NCBI GenBank assembly: GCA_018883185.1
Contig: VEQP01000001.1
Location: 89,174 to 153,173, forward strand
From: Nevskiaceae bacterium
GTDB taxonomy: Bacteria; Pseudomonadota; Gammaproteobacteria; Steroidobacterales; Steroidobacteraceae
Length of the DNA stretch: 64,000 nt
Direction: 5' to 3'
Under the pieces are notes generated by a model, which saw only the letters and a program-made list of their open reading frames with translations, did not search any database and was not told where the DNA came from. The translations under genes and the position numbers were made by a program. Positions 17,328 to 25,679 of this stretch are shown one piece after another (within the stretch, counting starts at the first letter, position 1; every line of letters starts with the position of its first letter).

Positions 17328-18662
17328 ATGTGGATCACCCATCGCTGTAGTCGTCAGTTCGTTGGGGTTGTTGCTGCATTCCTGTATCTACTTTTCGCGA
17401 CCCCTGGTGGTGCGGCCAATGCCGAGCTACTGATCGTCAACGCCCGTATCTTCAACGGGCGCGATGCACAGCTGTCTGCGCCCAGCACATTACGCATCAG
17501 TGAGGGGCGAGTCGTATCGATCACCGCAGGCGCACCCGTCTCGCTCGGCGGTACGGTGATCGATGCAGGCAATCGGGTGGTTCTGCCGGGGCTCATTGAT
17601 GCTCACGTGCATCCGAGTATTCCTGCGAGCTTCGTAGCCTTGCGCGACTTGCAGCCCGACTATGCGGCGCATCGTTCGGCTGCGGAAGCGCGTGGCATGT
17701 TGCTACGCGGCTTCACCACCATCCGCGACATGGGAGGGCCGAGCTTCGGACTGAAGCAGGCGATCGACGAGGGCGTGCTGGTCGGTCCGCGGATCTTTCC
17801 ATCCGGCGCCATGATCAGTCAGACGAGCGGGCACGGCGATTTCCGCCATCGCGCGGCATCCACGGTTTCGAATACCGGCATAGACGTGATGGAGCAGCGC
17901 GGCTATGGGCGATTGGCGGATGGCGAGTCGGCGGTGCTACTCGCCGTGCGCGAGCAGCTTCGCGAGGGCGCTGCGCAGATCAAGGTCGCCGCAGGTGGCG
18001 GCCTCTCATCCAACTACGATCCGCTCGATAGCGTCCAGTACCTGGATGCCGAGTTGCGCGCGGCGGTGCGTGCGGCAGCTGACTGGGGGACCTACGTCGC
18101 GGTGCACGCCTACACCCCAGAGTCGATCCGCCGATCTGTAGAAGCCGGCGTGCGCAGTATCGAGCATGCGCACCTCATCGACGAACCGACCATGAAGCTG
18201 ATCGCGCAGCGCGGCGTGTTCGTATCGCCGCAGGCGTATCTGTTTTCCGGGAACGCTTTCCCGATGACCGGCAGGGCTGCAGTAATGCCGTCGGGTCTCG
18301 ATCGCATGATGCAGCTGGCGAAAAAGTATGAGGCAAAGATTGCGTTTGGTACCGACGTATTCGGCGGGCCGCGAATGTACGCGCTGCAGTCTAAGGAGTT
18401 CACAGCGCGATTGCGTTGGTTCGACCCACTGACGATTTTGCGGCAGGCGACCTCAGTCAATGGCGAGTTGCTCGCGCTCAGCGGACCGCGCAATCCCTAT
18501 GCAGGCGCTGCGCTCGGCGTTCTCGAGCCCGGTGCTTGGGGAGACTTGCTCGTTGTCGAGGGTAATCCACTCGTTGATATTGGACTGCTTGAGGATCCCG
18601 ACAAAAACCTTCGGGTGATCGTCAAAGGCGGCGTGGTCTACAAGAACACGCTGGCGCCCTAG
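17328..18662 (+). CDS. exported metal-dependent amidohydrolase
   Basis: 444 residues from the ATG at 17328, with an N-terminal signal/anchor (VGVVAAFLYLLFATPGGAANA). It has the composite amidohydrolase domain. Metal ligands are visible as HVH in LIDAHVHPS, a Lys for carbamylation in QIKVAAGGG, His in VAVHAYTPES and SIEHAHLID, and Asp in AFGTDVFG. The layout matches the imidazolonepropionase/prolidase-like group that includes secreted dipeptidases and organophosphate-active enzymes. The substrate cannot be predicted. It follows the TlpA gene by 4 bp and ends the plus-strand run that begins with DUF1838. Confidence 0.87.
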   Translation: MWITHRCSRQFVGVVAAFLYLLFATPGGAANAELLIVNARIFNGRDAQLSAPSTLRISEGRVVSITAGAPVSLGGTVIDAGNRVVLPGLIDAHVHPSIPASFVALRDLQPDYAAHRSAAEARGMLLRGFTTIRDMGGPSFGLKQAIDEGVLVGPRIFPSGAMISQTSGHGDFRHRAASTVSNTGIDVMEQRGYGRLADGESAVLLAVREQLREGAAQIKVAAGGGLSSNYDPLDSVQYLDAELRAAVRAAADWGTYVAVHAYTPESIRRSVEAGVRSIEHAHLIDEPTMKLIAQRGVFVSPQAYLFSGNAFPMTGRAAVMPSGLDRMMQLAKKYEAKIAFGTDVFGGPRMYALQSKEFTARLRWFDPLTILRQATSVNGELLALSGPRNPYAGAALGVLEPGAWGDLLVVEGNPLVDIGLLEDPDKNLRVIVKGGVVYKNTLAP

Positions 18663-18692
18663 CAACTTGGGTCTGAGACCCGCGCTGAAGCA

Positions 18693-19805
18693 TCAGCCCG
18701 GATTACTTACTAGTGGCACCGTCTCGTGAACCCAGTTTCCGCTGTCGCGGCGCGCAGGGCTCGGAATCGCCATGGCGACATCGCCCATCTTGGCGCGCAG
18801 CGCTTTGACGTCGATTTTCCAGCCGAGCGCGTCCCATTTCTTCAGCCAGTCTCGATAATGCGCGATGGCGGTGTCTCCGGGCACCAGCACTTCGCGGGTG
18901 TTGCTATCCGGCGTGCGAATCGGGTTGAGGTTCTCGACGATGACCATGTCCTCTTGCACCACTTTGCGGGTGATATCGGCCATGCGTCCCTCGTGCGCGT
19001 CCTCAAGGAGCCAGTTACGCATGCTTACGAGATAAACCCGCGTATGCGACTCATCCACTGGCGCCTCGAACATGTACTGGTGGAACGAATTGGTGGCCGT
19101 CAGATCGATGTAGGTGACGAGTTGGTTCGGGCCTTGGTGCCATGACCCCGCCGCGCCGATTCTTGGACCCTGACGGACATTGGCCAGCGCCGTGTCCTCG
19201 CTCTTCGTCCCGCCGAACTTGATGTAGTGCTTGCTGCCCCAAGGAATTTCCTCCATCGGCAGCGCCGTACGTTGCTGTTCGGGCGACAACGAGGGTTGCC
19301 CTTGCGCCGCGTGGACGAATTGGTTGTGTATCGGGTCGAGTCCGTTTTCGATCGAGCGCTCGTAGTAGGCGTTGACGTCGAACACGAAGGTTTGGGCACG
19401 CCACTCGGGCGTGCCGAATTCATCGATGGCGTACAACGGCGGCCGTTCCGTCTCCGGCAGATCGCCAAGGAAGGCGAAGACGATGCCGTACTTCTCGAGT
19501 ACCGGGTAGCTGTCGACCTTGGCGCGTGCCGGTAGCTGCGCCCCCTCGCCGAGTGAGGGGATGCGCTTGCAGCCGCCGTCGCCACCGAATTCCCAGCCGT
19601 GGTAGGGGCAGGCCACATGGTCACCGCGGACTTTGCCGAGGCCGAGCGCTCCGCCACGGTGCACACAGGTGTCCGACAGGACTTTCGCTGCGCCCGCGGT
19701 ATCGCGGAAGATCACAAAAGGGAGACACAGAACGGTGACGCGCAGAGGCTTTTCCTGCGTGACTTCCGTGCTGAGCGCCATCGGGTACCAGAAATTGATA
19801 TACAT
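18693..19805 (-). CDS. Rieske non-haem iron oxygenase, alpha subunit type
   Basis: 370 residues. The Rieske 2Fe-2S centre is CVHRGGALG...CPYHGWEF (C-x-H-x16-C-x2-H) in the N-terminal third. The catalytic non-haem iron site shows NGLDPIHNQFVH, with the bridging Asp and two His. Such enzymes use electrons from a separate reductase to hydroxylate or demethylate aromatic or polycyclic substrates. No ferredoxin or reductase gene lies beside it. It is convergent with the amidohydrolase and 33 bp beyond cobC on the same strand, so read-through from the B12 operon cannot be excluded. A catabolic role with the DUF1838 island is more likely. Confidence 0.9.
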   Translation of the reverse strand: MYINFWYPMALSTEVTQEKPLRVTVLCLPFVIFRDTAGAAKVLSDTCVHRGGALGLGKVRGDHVACPYHGWEFGGDGGCKRIPSLGEGAQLPARAKVDSYPVLEKYGIVFAFLGDLPETERPPLYAIDEFGTPEWRAQTFVFDVNAYYERSIENGLDPIHNQFVHAAQGQPSLSPEQQRTALPMEEIPWGSKHYIKFGGTKSEDTALANVRQGPRIGAAGSWHQGPNQLVTYIDLTATNSFHQYMFEAPVDESHTRVYLVSMRNWLLEDAHEGRMADITRKVVQEDMVIVENLNPIRTPDSNTREVLVPGDTAIAHYRDWLKKWDALGWKIDVKALRAKMGDVAMAIPSPARRDSGNWVHETVPLVSNPG

Positions 19806-19838
19806 GGCCCGAGCATACTGCGCCCGGTCGGCGAGGTC

Positions 19839-20408
19839 CTACGGGGCTTTCGCCGCGTGTTCGCGCTGAGGCCACGGACGTAGCCCGACTGCACCGAAGC
19901 CGAAGTCGATCTCGAACAGCCGATCAAAGGTTACGCCCCGTCCGAGGCAGTGCAGCACCCGCAACGGACCTTGGTGGGCCACGACGACGAGGTGGGTTTC
20001 GGCATCATGGATTTGCTCGAGCCGACGCTCGCTGCAAAACGCGGCAACGCGCCGCCACAACTGACTCAGCGACTCGCCATTACCCGGCGCGACATTCCAT
20101 AGGTCGGCGCCCCAGCGATCAATGTCTTCGCGTGCAATGTCGTCCCAGGCGCGTCCTTCCCAGTGGCCGAAGTCGAGTTCGAGCAACCGGGCATCCTCGG
20201 TGCAGGGTGCGTTCCAGGCCGTTGCAATCGCGGACGCAAGGCGCACACAACGATCGGCCGGGCTCGTGAGTACGGCATCGATCTGCGGCAGTCGATCGAG
20301 GACTGCCTGAATATCCTCGGTTGCCGTCGCCGCAAGCGGCAACTCGCTGCGACCGTAACAGATGCCCGGCGCCACAGCAGGGCGGGTGTGTCGGATCAGG
20401 TGTACCAC
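19839..20408 (-). CDS. cobC: alpha-ribazole phosphatase, histidine phosphatase family
   Basis: A 189-residue phosphoglycerate-mutase-like phosphatase, starting at GTG 20408. The catalytic phosphohistidine is in VHLIRHTRP (an RHT variant of RHG). The downstream site reads TSPADRC, and the late His is in VVVAHQGPLR. The family is broad. The assignment to alpha-ribazole-5'-phosphate phosphatase rests on its 13-bp overlap with cobS and the cobT-cobS context. CobC removes the phosphate from the lower-ligand precursor of adenosylcobalamin. Confidence 0.85.
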   Translation of the reverse strand: MVHLIRHTRPAVAPGICYGRSELPLAATATEDIQAVLDRLPQIDAVLTSPADRCVRLASAIATAWNAPCTEDARLLELDFGHWEGRAWDDIAREDIDRWGADLWNVAPGNGESLSQLWRRVAAFCSERRLEQIHDAETHLVVVAHQGPLRVLHCLGRGVTFDRLFEIDFGFGAVGLRPWPQREHAAKAP

Positions 20409-21157
20409 GCGGCGAGCATTCCTAGAAAAAGCCCGAGTTCAGCGAGCTGTTGGGCGGCCCCGAGACAATCGCCCGTGTACCCCTGCAAATTGCGTTGCAG
20501 CACGCCGTGCCACCACTTGATCAACAGCGCTGCCGGCACGATCCCAACGAGTAGTGCCGGCTCAAGCACGGCGCCGATTGCCAGCACGACCGCCGTAGTG
20601 GCTGCTGCGACCCAGAGGCCCGCTCGGCTGAGATTGCGCGACAAGGGTTTGGCTTTTGACTCATCTTCCCGGACGTAGGGCAGGCACCACATCAGGATGA
20701 CGGCGGCAAATCGGCTACTGGCATGGCCTGCGACCAGCAACACGCACGCCGTCGCGACCGGTAATGCTGACAACACCGCCACACGCAGACTAATGCCGAG
20801 GATGAGTGCAAGCGTGCCGTACGTGCCAATGCGCGAGTCGCGCATGATCTCGAGAATGCGCTGCTGTCCGTATCCGCCACCGAGTCCGTCCGTTGCATCG
20901 GCAAGGCCATCTTCATGAAAAGCGCCGGTCAACCAGATGGACGCGGCGACAGCAATGATTGCGGCGACTACCGGTGGCCAAAGAAATGATGCCAGCAGCA
21001 GTACGGTTGCCGAGACTACGCCGACGAGCACGCCAACCGCAGGAAAATACCGTGAGGCATCATCGAGCAGTTGCTGTGAGTGACCCACCGATGCCGGCAC
21101 GGGCAGTCGAGTGAAGTACTGCACGGCTGCGAAGAACGAGCGGAGTTGATCGTTCAT
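20396..21157 (-). CDS. cobS: adenosylcobinamide-GDP ribazoletransferase (cobalamin synthase)
   Basis: A 253-residue polytopic inner-membrane enzyme joining adenosylcobinamide-GDP and alpha-ribazole(-phosphate), the last step of the nucleotide loop. The N-terminal FFAAVQYFTRLPVP and the acidic metal site FHEDGLADATDGLGGG are diagnostic. Several hydrophobic segments follow. The start overlaps the cobT stop by ATGA and its end overlaps cobC, so the three are one translationally coupled unit. No cobU/cobP kinase-guanylyltransferase is in the window. Confidence 0.95.
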   Translation of the reverse strand: MNDQLRSFFAAVQYFTRLPVPASVGHSQQLLDDASRYFPAVGVLVGVVSATVLLLASFLWPPVVAAIIAVAASIWLTGAFHEDGLADATDGLGGGYGQQRILEIMRDSRIGTYGTLALILGISLRVAVLSALPVATACVLLVAGHASSRFAAVILMWCLPYVREDESKAKPLSRNLSRAGLWVAAATTAVVLAIGAVLEPALLVGIVPAALLIKWWHGVLQRNLQGYTGDCLGAAQQLAELGLFLGMLAAWYT

Positions 21158-22221
21158 TCACTATGACTCTGACTGGCGGTGCTCACGCCCGCGTTACTGA
21201 AGGTGGCCATGCCCTGAAAGAGTGCCACACTGCTGCGCAACAAAGGTAAGGCGAGCAACGCGCCGCTGCCTTCGCCAAGGCGCAGACCGAGCGACAGTAG
21301 TGGTTCGATCCGCAAATGATCGAGCAGCAAACGATGTGCGGGTTCTGCCGAGCAGTGGCTGACAATGCAGCGGTCGAGCGTACCGGGGTACAGGCGTTCG
21401 GCGAGCAAGGCTGCGACTGTTACGGCGAAACCATCGATCAACGCCACAGCTTTAGAGGCTGCAACCGTACTGATGGCGGACGCGAGCGCGGCGATTTCAA
21501 AGCCGCCGTATCGCTGCATCAGGGTCAGCGTGTGGGTCGGCTCATCACCGTGACGCATAGCGTCAGTGTGCCGCTCGCGCACGCGCTCGAGCATCGCGAG
21601 CTTGCGCGAGACTCCTGCTGGGTCGAGTCCGGTGCCCGGCCCCACACAGGCGGCAAGCGGCAGACCCGTCACTTCAGACATCAGCAGCGAGCTGATCGCC
21701 GTGTTGCCGATACCCATCTCACCGAAGAGGACGACACGGCACCCGGCGTCTAGGGCTTGTTGCGATGCCTCGCGACCCGCCGTCAGAGCGCGTTGTAGCT
21801 GCTCCGTGCTCATCGCGTCGGCACGCAGGATGCTGGCGGTGCCGCGCGCGACTTTGGCCTGCATCAACTGCGGATGCGCATCAAAGTCGGCATCGACGCC
21901 CACATCGATGATGCGCAGCGAGCAACCCGTTTGGGCAGACAGTACGTTCGCCGCTGCGCCACCGCGCAGGAAGTTGAGCACCATCTGCGCCGTCACCGCG
22001 CGGGGGTAGGCGCTGACGCCGTCATTGGCGAGACCATGGTCAGCCGCGAACAGCAGCAGGCAAGCGGGATCGAGCGCTGGTTGTAATGTTTCTTGGATCT
22101 CGCAGATTTCGGCTGCGAGATCCTCCAGTCGACCGAGCGATCCCTGGGGCTTGGTCAATTGATCGAGCCGCTGGTAGGCAGCGCGGCGCCAAGACCCCTC
22201 CATGGACGGTGGGGCGCTCAC
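21154..22221 (-). CDS. cobT: nicotinate-nucleotide-dimethylbenzimidazole phosphoribosyltransferase
   Basis: About 355 residues. I choose the GTG at 22221 because it overlaps the btuB stop as GTGA. An upstream ATG (22251) and a downstream ATG (22203) are alternatives. The opening QLTKPQGSLGRLEDLA, the HGLANDGVSAYP segment, the GEMGIGNTA loop and the catalytic Glu of LRLGEGSGA are classic CobT. It activates the lower ligand to alpha-ribazole phosphate. Together with CobS and CobC this is a complete lower-ligand attachment set, controlled by the upstream riboswitch. Confidence 0.95.
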   Translation of the reverse strand: MSAPPSMEGSWRRAAYQRLDQLTKPQGSLGRLEDLAAEICEIQETLQPALDPACLLLFAADHGLANDGVSAYPRAVTAQMVLNFLRGGAAANVLSAQTGCSLRIIDVGVDADFDAHPQLMQAKVARGTASILRADAMSTEQLQRALTAGREASQQALDAGCRVVLFGEMGIGNTAISSLLMSEVTGLPLAACVGPGTGLDPAGVSRKLAMLERVRERHTDAMRHGDEPTHTLTLMQRYGGFEIAALASAISTVAASKAVALIDGFAVTVAALLAERLYPGTLDRCIVSHCSAEPAHRLLLDHLRIEPLLSLGLRLGEGSGALLALPLLRSSVALFQGMATFSNAGVSTASQSHSE

Positions 22222-24098
22222 TGCGCAGCGTACCGCAAGGCCAAGTGCCACTCGCGGCCCGGCTGCGCATAGAAACTCGCCGATTCATAGCGGCGATCAA
22301 GCGCATTATCGAGGCGGGCTTGTACGCGCAGCGCCGAGCTCACTGCCCACTCCGCGCGCAGATCGAGCAGGAACCATGGATTCAGCACACGCGTGTTGGC
22401 GAGGTTATCGTAGCGCCGGCCCTGGTACTGCGTCCGCGCGCCCAGCGTCACCGTGCCCAGGCTGCGCTCTAGATCAAGGCGCGCTACCTGCTTGGCGCGC
22501 CGGGGCAGCAACTTGCCTCGGTTGCTGCCCGGTGACTCGTTGCGAGGCGTTAGCCACTCCGCTGAGCCGTTGAGGTGCCATGCTCCGAGCGTTGTTGCGC
22601 CGGTCAACTCGAGGCCTCGGATACGTGTCTCATCGACATTGACCGGTGAGAAGTTGGCATCGAAGCCGATCAGATCGTCAATGCGATTTTCGTAAGCAGT
22701 GATGCCGAAGGACATCGTGTTGTCGATCCAACGCAGCGACGTTTCGACGCTGGTGGAATTCTCCGGTTTTAACGCCGCATTGCTGAACCCCGGAAAGTAC
22801 AATTCATTGAAGCTCGGCGCCTTGAAGCCACTGCCTGCGGTAGCGGTCAGATGCCAGCCAGGCTGGAACTTCCAGCCCCAGCCAATCGAAGCGGTGCGTT
22901 TACCGCCATAGCGCTGGTTGTCGTCGTAGCGCAGCCCCGCTTGCACCGTGTGTGTGCCGAGAGTTTGCTGCAGTTCGGTAAACACTCCGAGGTTGCGGCG
23001 CGAGGTTTCGGTATAGACGGTCGTGCTCGACACAGAGTCGCGAAGGTAGTCCGCGCCAATGATGGCAGAGAGCGTAGAAGTGATGGGTTGGTCGGCTTGC
23101 ACTGACGCCGAATCGCGCGCGGTGTCGAAGCGTGAAACGAAGCGACTACCCGAGAAGTTCCGGCTCTCATCAATTGTGCGTCCTGCTTGCACCGTGACCC
23201 TATGCGTTTCGTCGCGTTGCAGGGCGAGCGATGCACCCACTCCGCCCTGACGGATTTTCGAGGAATTCTGAAACGAACCATCGAACTCGACGCGTCCGGT
23301 GGTCAGCGAGGCGAAGCCCTCGAGCATCGAGCGTGCACCCACCTCGAAACCGCCACGCGCGGTGATCGAAGTGTTGCGATAGCCGTCATCATCCGGCTCG
23401 TCAGTGAAGCATCCGGCAAAGATCGGCGCACCGAAGCCACGACAGGAGTTGGTGCCATCTGACTCGAGTGACGAGACGCCGAACTGCCAAAATCCCCGCA
23501 CGGTGCTGGCGCCTGCGTTGATGGCGAGGTTGCGTGTCTGCGCGGAACCGTAGCCCGCAAGCGCATCCCAGCGAATCGAACTCGAGTCGGGCGCGCGGCG
23601 CGTGAATATCTGCACCACGCCGCCGACGGCATCGGCGCCGTAGAGCGATGAGCGCGGACCGCGTACGACCTCCACGCGCTCGATCAGTTCGAGCGGCAGA
23701 TCCTGCACGGCGGCCGTGCCTAGTGTCGTTGAACTCCAACGCAGCCCGTTGACCAGAACGAGGTTATGGTCTGCTTCGGCGCCGCGAATGAATAGCGAAC
23801 TCGCCTTGCCGATGCCACCGTTATTGGCCACGACCACGCCGGGCAGGTCGGCGAGCAGTTGGGCGAATGTCGCGTACTGCCGGGTTTCGATCGTGCTGCG
23901 ATCCATCAAGCTTGCCGAGGCCAGGGTGTCGACCAGACGCTCCGGTCGGCGGCTTGCCGTCACGATGACTTCCTCCAGCGCGTTGACCGGTTGCGCGGCG
24001 ATGGTTCGAGCCGAGTAGCCGATGCCTGGTGCAAGTGCGACGCTGATTGCGCCGATAGCTGAGTAAACGGCCCGAGCGGCCCGCGGTAGATGAGTCAT
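22218..24098 (-). CDS. btuB: BtuB-like TonB-dependent vitamin B12 receptor
   Basis: 626 residues from the ATG at 24098, which has a GGGGAG ribosome-binding site. It has a signal segment ending ARTIAAQ, a TonB box LEEVIVTASRRPE, and a plug with LLADLPGVVVANNGG, LFIRGAEADHNLVLVNG and VEVVRGPRSSLYGADAVGGV. A barrel ending HLALRYAAQ follows. Size and plug resemble BtuB. The cobalamin riboswitch immediately upstream and the cobT-cobS-cobC genes downstream make B12 or cobinamide the likely ligand. This arrangement suits salvage of incomplete corrinoids. Confidence 0.93.
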   Translation of the reverse strand: MTHLPRAARAVYSAIGAISVALAPGIGYSARTIAAQPVNALEEVIVTASRRPERLVDTLASASLMDRSTIETRQYATFAQLLADLPGVVVANNGGIGKASSLFIRGAEADHNLVLVNGLRWSSTTLGTAAVQDLPLELIERVEVVRGPRSSLYGADAVGGVVQIFTRRAPDSSSIRWDALAGYGSAQTRNLAINAGASTVRGFWQFGVSSLESDGTNSCRGFGAPIFAGCFTDEPDDDGYRNTSITARGGFEVGARSMLEGFASLTTGRVEFDGSFQNSSKIRQGGVGASLALQRDETHRVTVQAGRTIDESRNFSGSRFVSRFDTARDSASVQADQPITSTLSAIIGADYLRDSVSSTTVYTETSRRNLGVFTELQQTLGTHTVQAGLRYDDNQRYGGKRTASIGWGWKFQPGWHLTATAGSGFKAPSFNELYFPGFSNAALKPENSTSVETSLRWIDNTMSFGITAYENRIDDLIGFDANFSPVNVDETRIRGLELTGATTLGAWHLNGSAEWLTPRNESPGSNRGKLLPRRAKQVARLDLERSLGTVTLGARTQYQGRRYDNLANTRVLNPWFLLDLRAEWAVSSALRVQARLDNALDRRYESASFYAQPGREWHLALRYAAQ

Positions 24099-24159
24099 TT
24101 CTGTCTCCCCGAGGACGCTCTCCCGCGCCTCGACAACGTGGTCCACCGGGGAGCGAGGG

Positions 24160-24208
24160 TTTTGAGAAACAAGCAGACCCGGCTTGGGGTCGACCCGTTC
24201 CTGTCTGC
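24160..24208 (-). terminator. possible intrinsic terminator / expression platform
   Basis: Read on the minus strand, GCAGAC (24208-24203) can pair with GTCTGC (24178-24173) around a loop that itself folds (GGTCGACC). TTGTTTCTC follows. It lies between the riboswitch aptamer and btuB, as expected for a transcription-terminating platform. The stem is interrupted and the U-tract is poor. Confidence 0.35.
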
Positions 24209-24221
24209 CCACCGCAGCCCG

Positions 24222-24420
24222 GGATGTCGTCGAGGCCGGTCTCCGGACTCATGGGTTCGGCTTGATTGACAAGCTCCGACATCGATCGCCTTCCCGCAAT
24301 CTGGCCTTGCGCCGGATTGCAGTGGCGGGTTGATCGATATCACCCATTTACCGTTGCGGGGGCAGCGCCGGAATGGAACCTCGAAGGATCGCACCGGCTT
24401 CCCGTTTCACTCCGTCATCC
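24222..24420 (-). ncRNA. cobalamin (B12) riboswitch
   Basis: Read on the minus strand this region shows the aptamer elements in order: GGGAAGCCGGTG (about 24403-24392), TCCGGCGCTGCCCCCGCAAC, the GCCACTG element near 24320, GGGAAGG near 24293, and the 3' block AGTCCGGAGACCGGCC closing near 24232. These match the conserved cobalamin riboswitch core, including the G-C-rich 'B12 box'. It precedes btuB-cobT-cobS-cobC and should repress them when adenosylcobalamin is plentiful. Ends are approximate. It fills most of the 444-bp gap between btuB and nagA. Confidence 0.95.
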
Positions 24421-24530
24421 GCAAGACGTACCTGCGGACACGGAACACCTCGACGGCCGCACAATGCACCCGGCGTTGCGGTTTTGCAAATGCATCGGGA
24501 GCCCGCGTCCATAACTGCGAAGGGCGGGTG

Positions 24531-24536
24531 TAGAGT
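24531..24536 (+). promoter_or_regulatory. -10-like hexamer of nagA, leaderless type
   Basis: TAGAGT ends exactly 6 nt before the nagA ATG at 24543, and no Shine-Dalgarno sequence is visible. The -35 region is not convincing. Confidence 0.35.
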
Positions 24537-24542
24537 GCTGGC

Positions 24543-25679
24543 ATGAGCGTCGTGGCGTTGCGAGCAGATCGGGTGCTGCTGGCCGAGGGGTTTGTGCCGG
24601 CCATGAACGTGCTCGTCGAAAACGGGCGCGTGACTGATGTCTGCGCCGACGCACAACGGCCACACGCTGTTGCCGTACGACGAATCGAGGGCGATCTCGT
24701 ACCAGGGTTCATCGACTTGCAGGTCAACGGCGGCGACGGAGTGCTGTTCAACGACCGGCCGGATCTCGAGGGTGTACGCCGCATCGCTGCGGCACACCGA
24801 CGTTTGGGTACGACAGGCCTGCTGCCGACGGTGATCAGCGATGAGCTCGATGTGGTGGCCGAAGCGATTCGTGCCACGGACGCTGCGATCGAGGCAGGTG
24901 TCCCGGGAGTACTCGGTCGTCATATCGAAGGACCCTTCATCAACGTCGCAAAGCGGGGCATACACGCCGCCGCAAAGATTCGGACTTTGGATGATCGAGC
25001 TCTGGAGCTGCTCTGCTCGGCACGGTTCGGTCGGACGCTTGTTACGCTCGCACCGGAGCAGGTGCCGTCGGGGGCGATTCGTGAACTCGTGCGCCGCGGC
25101 GTCATCGTGGCGGCCGGGCACACTTTGGCGACTTATGCCCAACTCGAGACTGCGCGGCAGGAGGGGCTCTGCGGGTTTACGCATGTTTTCAACGCAATGT
25201 CGCCCCTTGGCAGTCGTGAGCCCGGTGCGGTCGGTGCCGCAGCGGACTTCGATGAGTGCTGGGCGAGCGTGATCGCCGATGGAGAGCACGTGCATGGCGC
25301 TTCGCTGCGCTGGATGCAGAAGGCCAAGGGAGTTCAACGACTCGCCTTGGTGAGTGACGCAATGCCACCGGTCGGCACCGCCGCGCACTCATTTACCTTG
25401 CAGGGAAGCGAGATCACCGTGTCGGATGGTCGCTGCACAGACTCTGACGGCACACTCGCTGGGTCAATGCTTGATATGGCTTCGGCTGTGCGGCGTGCGA
25501 TGGGGTTGATGCGCATCGATCAAGCCATCGCCGTGCGTATGGCGACCTCGACACCGGCCACCGTGCTTGGCCTTGAGCACGAGCGCGGGCAGATCGCCGC
25601 AGGTTATCGCGCAGATTTGGTGTGGTTGTCGCCCGAGGGTGCCGTAAGAGAGGTTTGGGTAGCAGGTGAGACCGGTTGA
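24543..25679 (+). CDS. nagA: N-acetylglucosamine-6-phosphate deacetylase
   Basis: A 378-residue amidohydrolase-fold enzyme that deacetylates GlcNAc-6-P to glucosamine-6-P. Key elements are GFIDLQVNGGDG, the metal Glu in GRHIEGPFIN, the His in AAGHTLATY, FTHVFNAM with the substrate His, and the catalytic Asp in LVSDAMPPVG. Length is standard. It faces a GlcNAc kinase-like gene, overlapping it tail to tail by 76 bp, and murQ follows. Together they form a peptidoglycan amino-sugar recycling locus. Confidence 0.94.
   Translation: MSVVALRADRVLLAEGFVPAMNVLVENGRVTDVCADAQRPHAVAVRRIEGDLVPGFIDLQVNGGDGVLFNDRPDLEGVRRIAAAHRRLGTTGLLPTVISDELDVVAEAIRATDAAIEAGVPGVLGRHIEGPFINVAKRGIHAAAKIRTLDDRALELLCSARFGRTLVTLAPEQVPSGAIRELVRRGVIVAAGHTLATYAQLETARQEGLCGFTHVFNAMSPLGSREPGAVGAAADFDECWASVIADGEHVHGASLRWMQKAKGVQRLALVSDAMPPVGTAAHSFTLQGSEITVSDGRCTDSDGTLAGSMLDMASAVRRAMGLMRIDQAIAVRMATSTPATVLGLEHERGQIAAGYRADLVWLSPEGAVREVWVAGETG

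Noticed and set aside
18669..18681. Palindrome GGGTCTGAGACCC between the amidohydrolase and Rieske genes
   Set aside because: The stem is only 6 bp with a 1-nt centre and has no T-run on either side, so I do not call it a terminator.
24348..25388. A 346-codon minus-strand open frame opposite nagA
   Set aside because: It is a mirror of nagA codons that also runs into the riboswitch; the nagA motifs are clear on the plus strand.
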